A stretch of DNA of 17,211 bases from Bacteroides sp. (GTDB lineage: Bacteria > Bacteroidota > Bacteroidia > Bacteroidales > SM23-62). Position 1 is the first letter of the stretch, and each line of letters begins with the position of its first letter. Where the stretch lies: the NCBI GenBank assembly GCA_030589965.1, contig JAUUZM010000016.1, positions 1 through 17,211 of the forward strand, given 5' to 3'. The notes beneath the pieces are model-generated. The model had not been told where the DNA came from and did no database searches. It saw only the letters and a list, made by a program, of their open reading frames with translations. Shown here piece by piece: positions 15,993-17,211 of this stretch. The translations under genes and the position numbers were made by a program.

Positions 15993-16763
15993 TTAAAGGA
16001 TCTGAGTTATAAATGATGAAACTTTTTTAGCTATACTGCCTTCGGCGGAGAGGCTTTTCATAAATGCAGAACCAATAATAGCACCGTTGGCATATTTGCA
16101 GGCCTCCTTGAAGGTCTCTGAAGTTGAAATACCGAATCCGATCAGGCACGGGGTCGACAGGTTCATTTCAGATACCCGCTTGAAATAGCTTATTTGCTCT
16201 GGCTGGAATCCCTGCCTGGCTCCCGTGGTCGCAGCAGCCGATACCATATAAATGAATCCTCTGCTGAGTGCATCAATCTTATGAATTCTATCTACGCTGG
16301 TCTGGGGAGTGATCAGGAAAATCATGTGCAGACCATATTTTTCACAGATCGCCCTGTATCCCTCTTCGAATTCATCTAAGGGAAGATCCGGGAGTATCAT
16401 TCCATCAATTCCAATTTCACTTGCCCTGGAGCAAAATTCCTCAAATCCGTAATTCAGTACCGGGTTCAGGTATCCCATAAGTATCAGCGGGATGCTGACA
16501 GTTTTCCTGATATCAGCAATTTGTTTAAAAAGGAGATCAAGGCTCATTCCATTATCCAGGGCTTTCCTGTTGCATTCCTGGAGTAATGGACCGTCAGCAA
16601 GCGGATCTGAAAATGGCATGCCAATTTCGATCAGGTCAGCACCCGCAGATGCAAGCTCCCGGATTACTGTGGGGGTATCATCCAGATCGGGATAACCCGC
16701 CGTCATATATACAGAGAGGATCCCTGTGGATTTTCGTTTGAAAAGTTCATCGATTCTGTTCAT
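15993..16763 (-). CDS. trpA: Tryptophan synthase alpha chain
   Basis: Cleaves indole-3-glycerol phosphate to indole and glyceraldehyde 3-phosphate; indole is channelled to TrpB. The catalytic acids are Glu46 (LIEIGMP) and Asp57 (PLADGP), equivalent to Glu49 and Asp60 of the enteric enzyme. Also present are GYLNPVLNYG, DGMILPDLP, the phosphate-binding VSAAATTGAR (flexible loop 6 region) and GFGIST. At 256 residues it is complete. Its ATG overlaps the trpB stop by 4 bases (ATGA, 16760-16763), consistent with translational coupling and the equal amounts needed for the alpha2-beta2 complex. Confidence 0.97.
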   Translation of the reverse strand: MNRIDELFKRKSTGILSVYMTAGYPDLDDTPTVIRELASAGADLIEIGMPFSDPLADGPLLQECNRKALDNGMSLDLLFKQIADIRKTVSIPLILMGYLNPVLNYGFEEFCSRASEIGIDGMILPDLPLDEFEEGYRAICEKYGLHMIFLITPQTSVDRIHKIDALSRGFIYMVSAAATTGARQGFQPEQISYFKRVSEMNLSTPCLIGFGISTSETFKEACKYANGAIIGSAFMKSLSAEGSIAKKVSSFITQIL

Positions 16764-17211
16764 TCTGAAAATGCTTTTACGTAGGTTTCCATATCCTTAT
16801 CACCCCGGCCGGAGAGATTAACCACAATAATATCGTTTGGATTCCAATCCAGCTTAACCAGAACTGCCAGGGCATGTGCGGTTTCCAGGGCGGGTATGAT
16901 GCCCTCCAGCCTGGTAAGTTCGAGTGCTGCATCCAGGGCTTCCTGATCGGTTACGGAGAGGTAGTTAACCCGCTTGGTGGATTGGAGATGAGAGTGAATG
17001 GGACCTATACCAGGGTAATCGAGTCCGGCCGATATTGAATAAGGTTCTTGTATCTGCCCATCATCATCCTGCATCAGCATAGTAAAGGATCCATGGATTA
17101 TACCAGGCCTTCCGCATGTAAGAGTCGCTGCTGTTTCCGGGGTATCTGCTCCCTTTCCTGCGGCTTCTGCTCCAATCATTTTTACCTCTTCATTCTGGAG
17201 GAAATGATAAA
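16760..17211 (-). CDS. trpB: Tryptophan synthase beta chain, C-terminal part
   Basis: TrpB condenses indole with serine using pyridoxal phosphate. The frame stays open past the ATG at 17179 to the right edge, and the residues there (FLQNEEVK before MIGAEAAGKG) are ordinary TrpB sequence, so the gene continues beyond the window and this ATG is internal. Visible parts: HGSFTMLMQDDDGQI, SISAGLDYPGIGPIHSHL, RLEGIIPALETAHAL, and the C-terminal phosphate-loop region IVVNLSGRGDKDM that holds the PLP phosphate in this fold type. The PLP lysine lies outside the window. No internal damage is seen. Confidence 0.96.
   Translation of the reverse strand, partial: YHFLQNEEVKMIGAEAAGKGADTPETAATLTCGRPGIIHGSFTMLMQDDDGQIQEPYSISAGLDYPGIGPIHSHLQSTKRVNYLSVTDQEALDAALELTRLEGIIPALETAHALAVLVKLDWNPNDIIVVNLSGRGDKDMETYVKAFSE

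Noticed and set aside
16760..17179. A short stand-alone trpB-like gene starting at ATG 17179
   Set aside because: The frame is open upstream with normal TrpB residues, so the gene is simply cut by the window edge.
1..17211. CRISPR array, rRNA, or a complete insertion sequence
   Set aside because: No regularly spaced repeats, no rRNA-like sequence and no transposase or integrase coding frame were recognised.

Overview
The window looks like chromosomal DNA from a member of the Bacteroidota. Three things point there: a C-terminal type IX secretion (T9SS) sorting tail at the left edge, a PorQ-type T9SS gene in the middle, and lipoproteins plus TAnnTTTG-type -7 boxes typical of that phylum. It is densely coded, mostly on the minus strand, and no gene-free stretch exceeds 300 bases. 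It reads as a piece of core genome with one small accessory insertion and one broken regulator.

Left (1-2942, plus strand): the last ~90 residues of a T9SS-exported protein. Then comes a large gene that should encode a membrane-anchored transcription regulator: signal peptide, LamG-like domain, kelch-like repeats, one membrane helix, and a cytoplasmic SARP/OmpR-like winged helix with a helical C-terminus. An in-frame TAA at 1584-1586 splits it. The same frame stays open and keeps the same fold on both sides of that codon, so it is one gene with a nonsense mutation (or a recoded codon, or a sequence error).

Middle (2954-11425, all minus): reading leftward, porQ - cmk - ispH - pfkA - priA, then a GH92 alpha-mannosidase lipoprotein. 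cmk and ispH overlap by 4 bases and pfkA/priA are 8 bases apart. The set mixes outer-membrane secretion, pyrimidine nucleotide supply, isoprenoid precursor synthesis, glycolysis and replication restart: housekeeping genes that share a strand rather than one pathway.

Accessory patch (about 11426-13656, minus): two overlapping genes, an AbiEi-like winged-helix regulator and an AbiEii-like nucleotidyltransferase. They resemble a type IV toxin-antitoxin / abortive-infection pair. A perfect 8-bp inverted repeat sits between the -33 and -7 boxes of their apparent promoter. The patch is bordered by direct repeats near 11641 and by an 18-base tRNA-3'-end-like fragment near 13607, which hints at past integration.

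Right (13657-17211): an EamA/DMT-family permease (minus), a divergent Bacteroidota lipoprotein of unknown function (plus) ending at a strong terminator, then trpB (partial) - trpA - a SpoIIAA/STAS-like small protein, tightly packed on the minus strand. The candidates for something new are the AbiE-like module with its operator, and the interrupted kelch/SARP one-component sensor.
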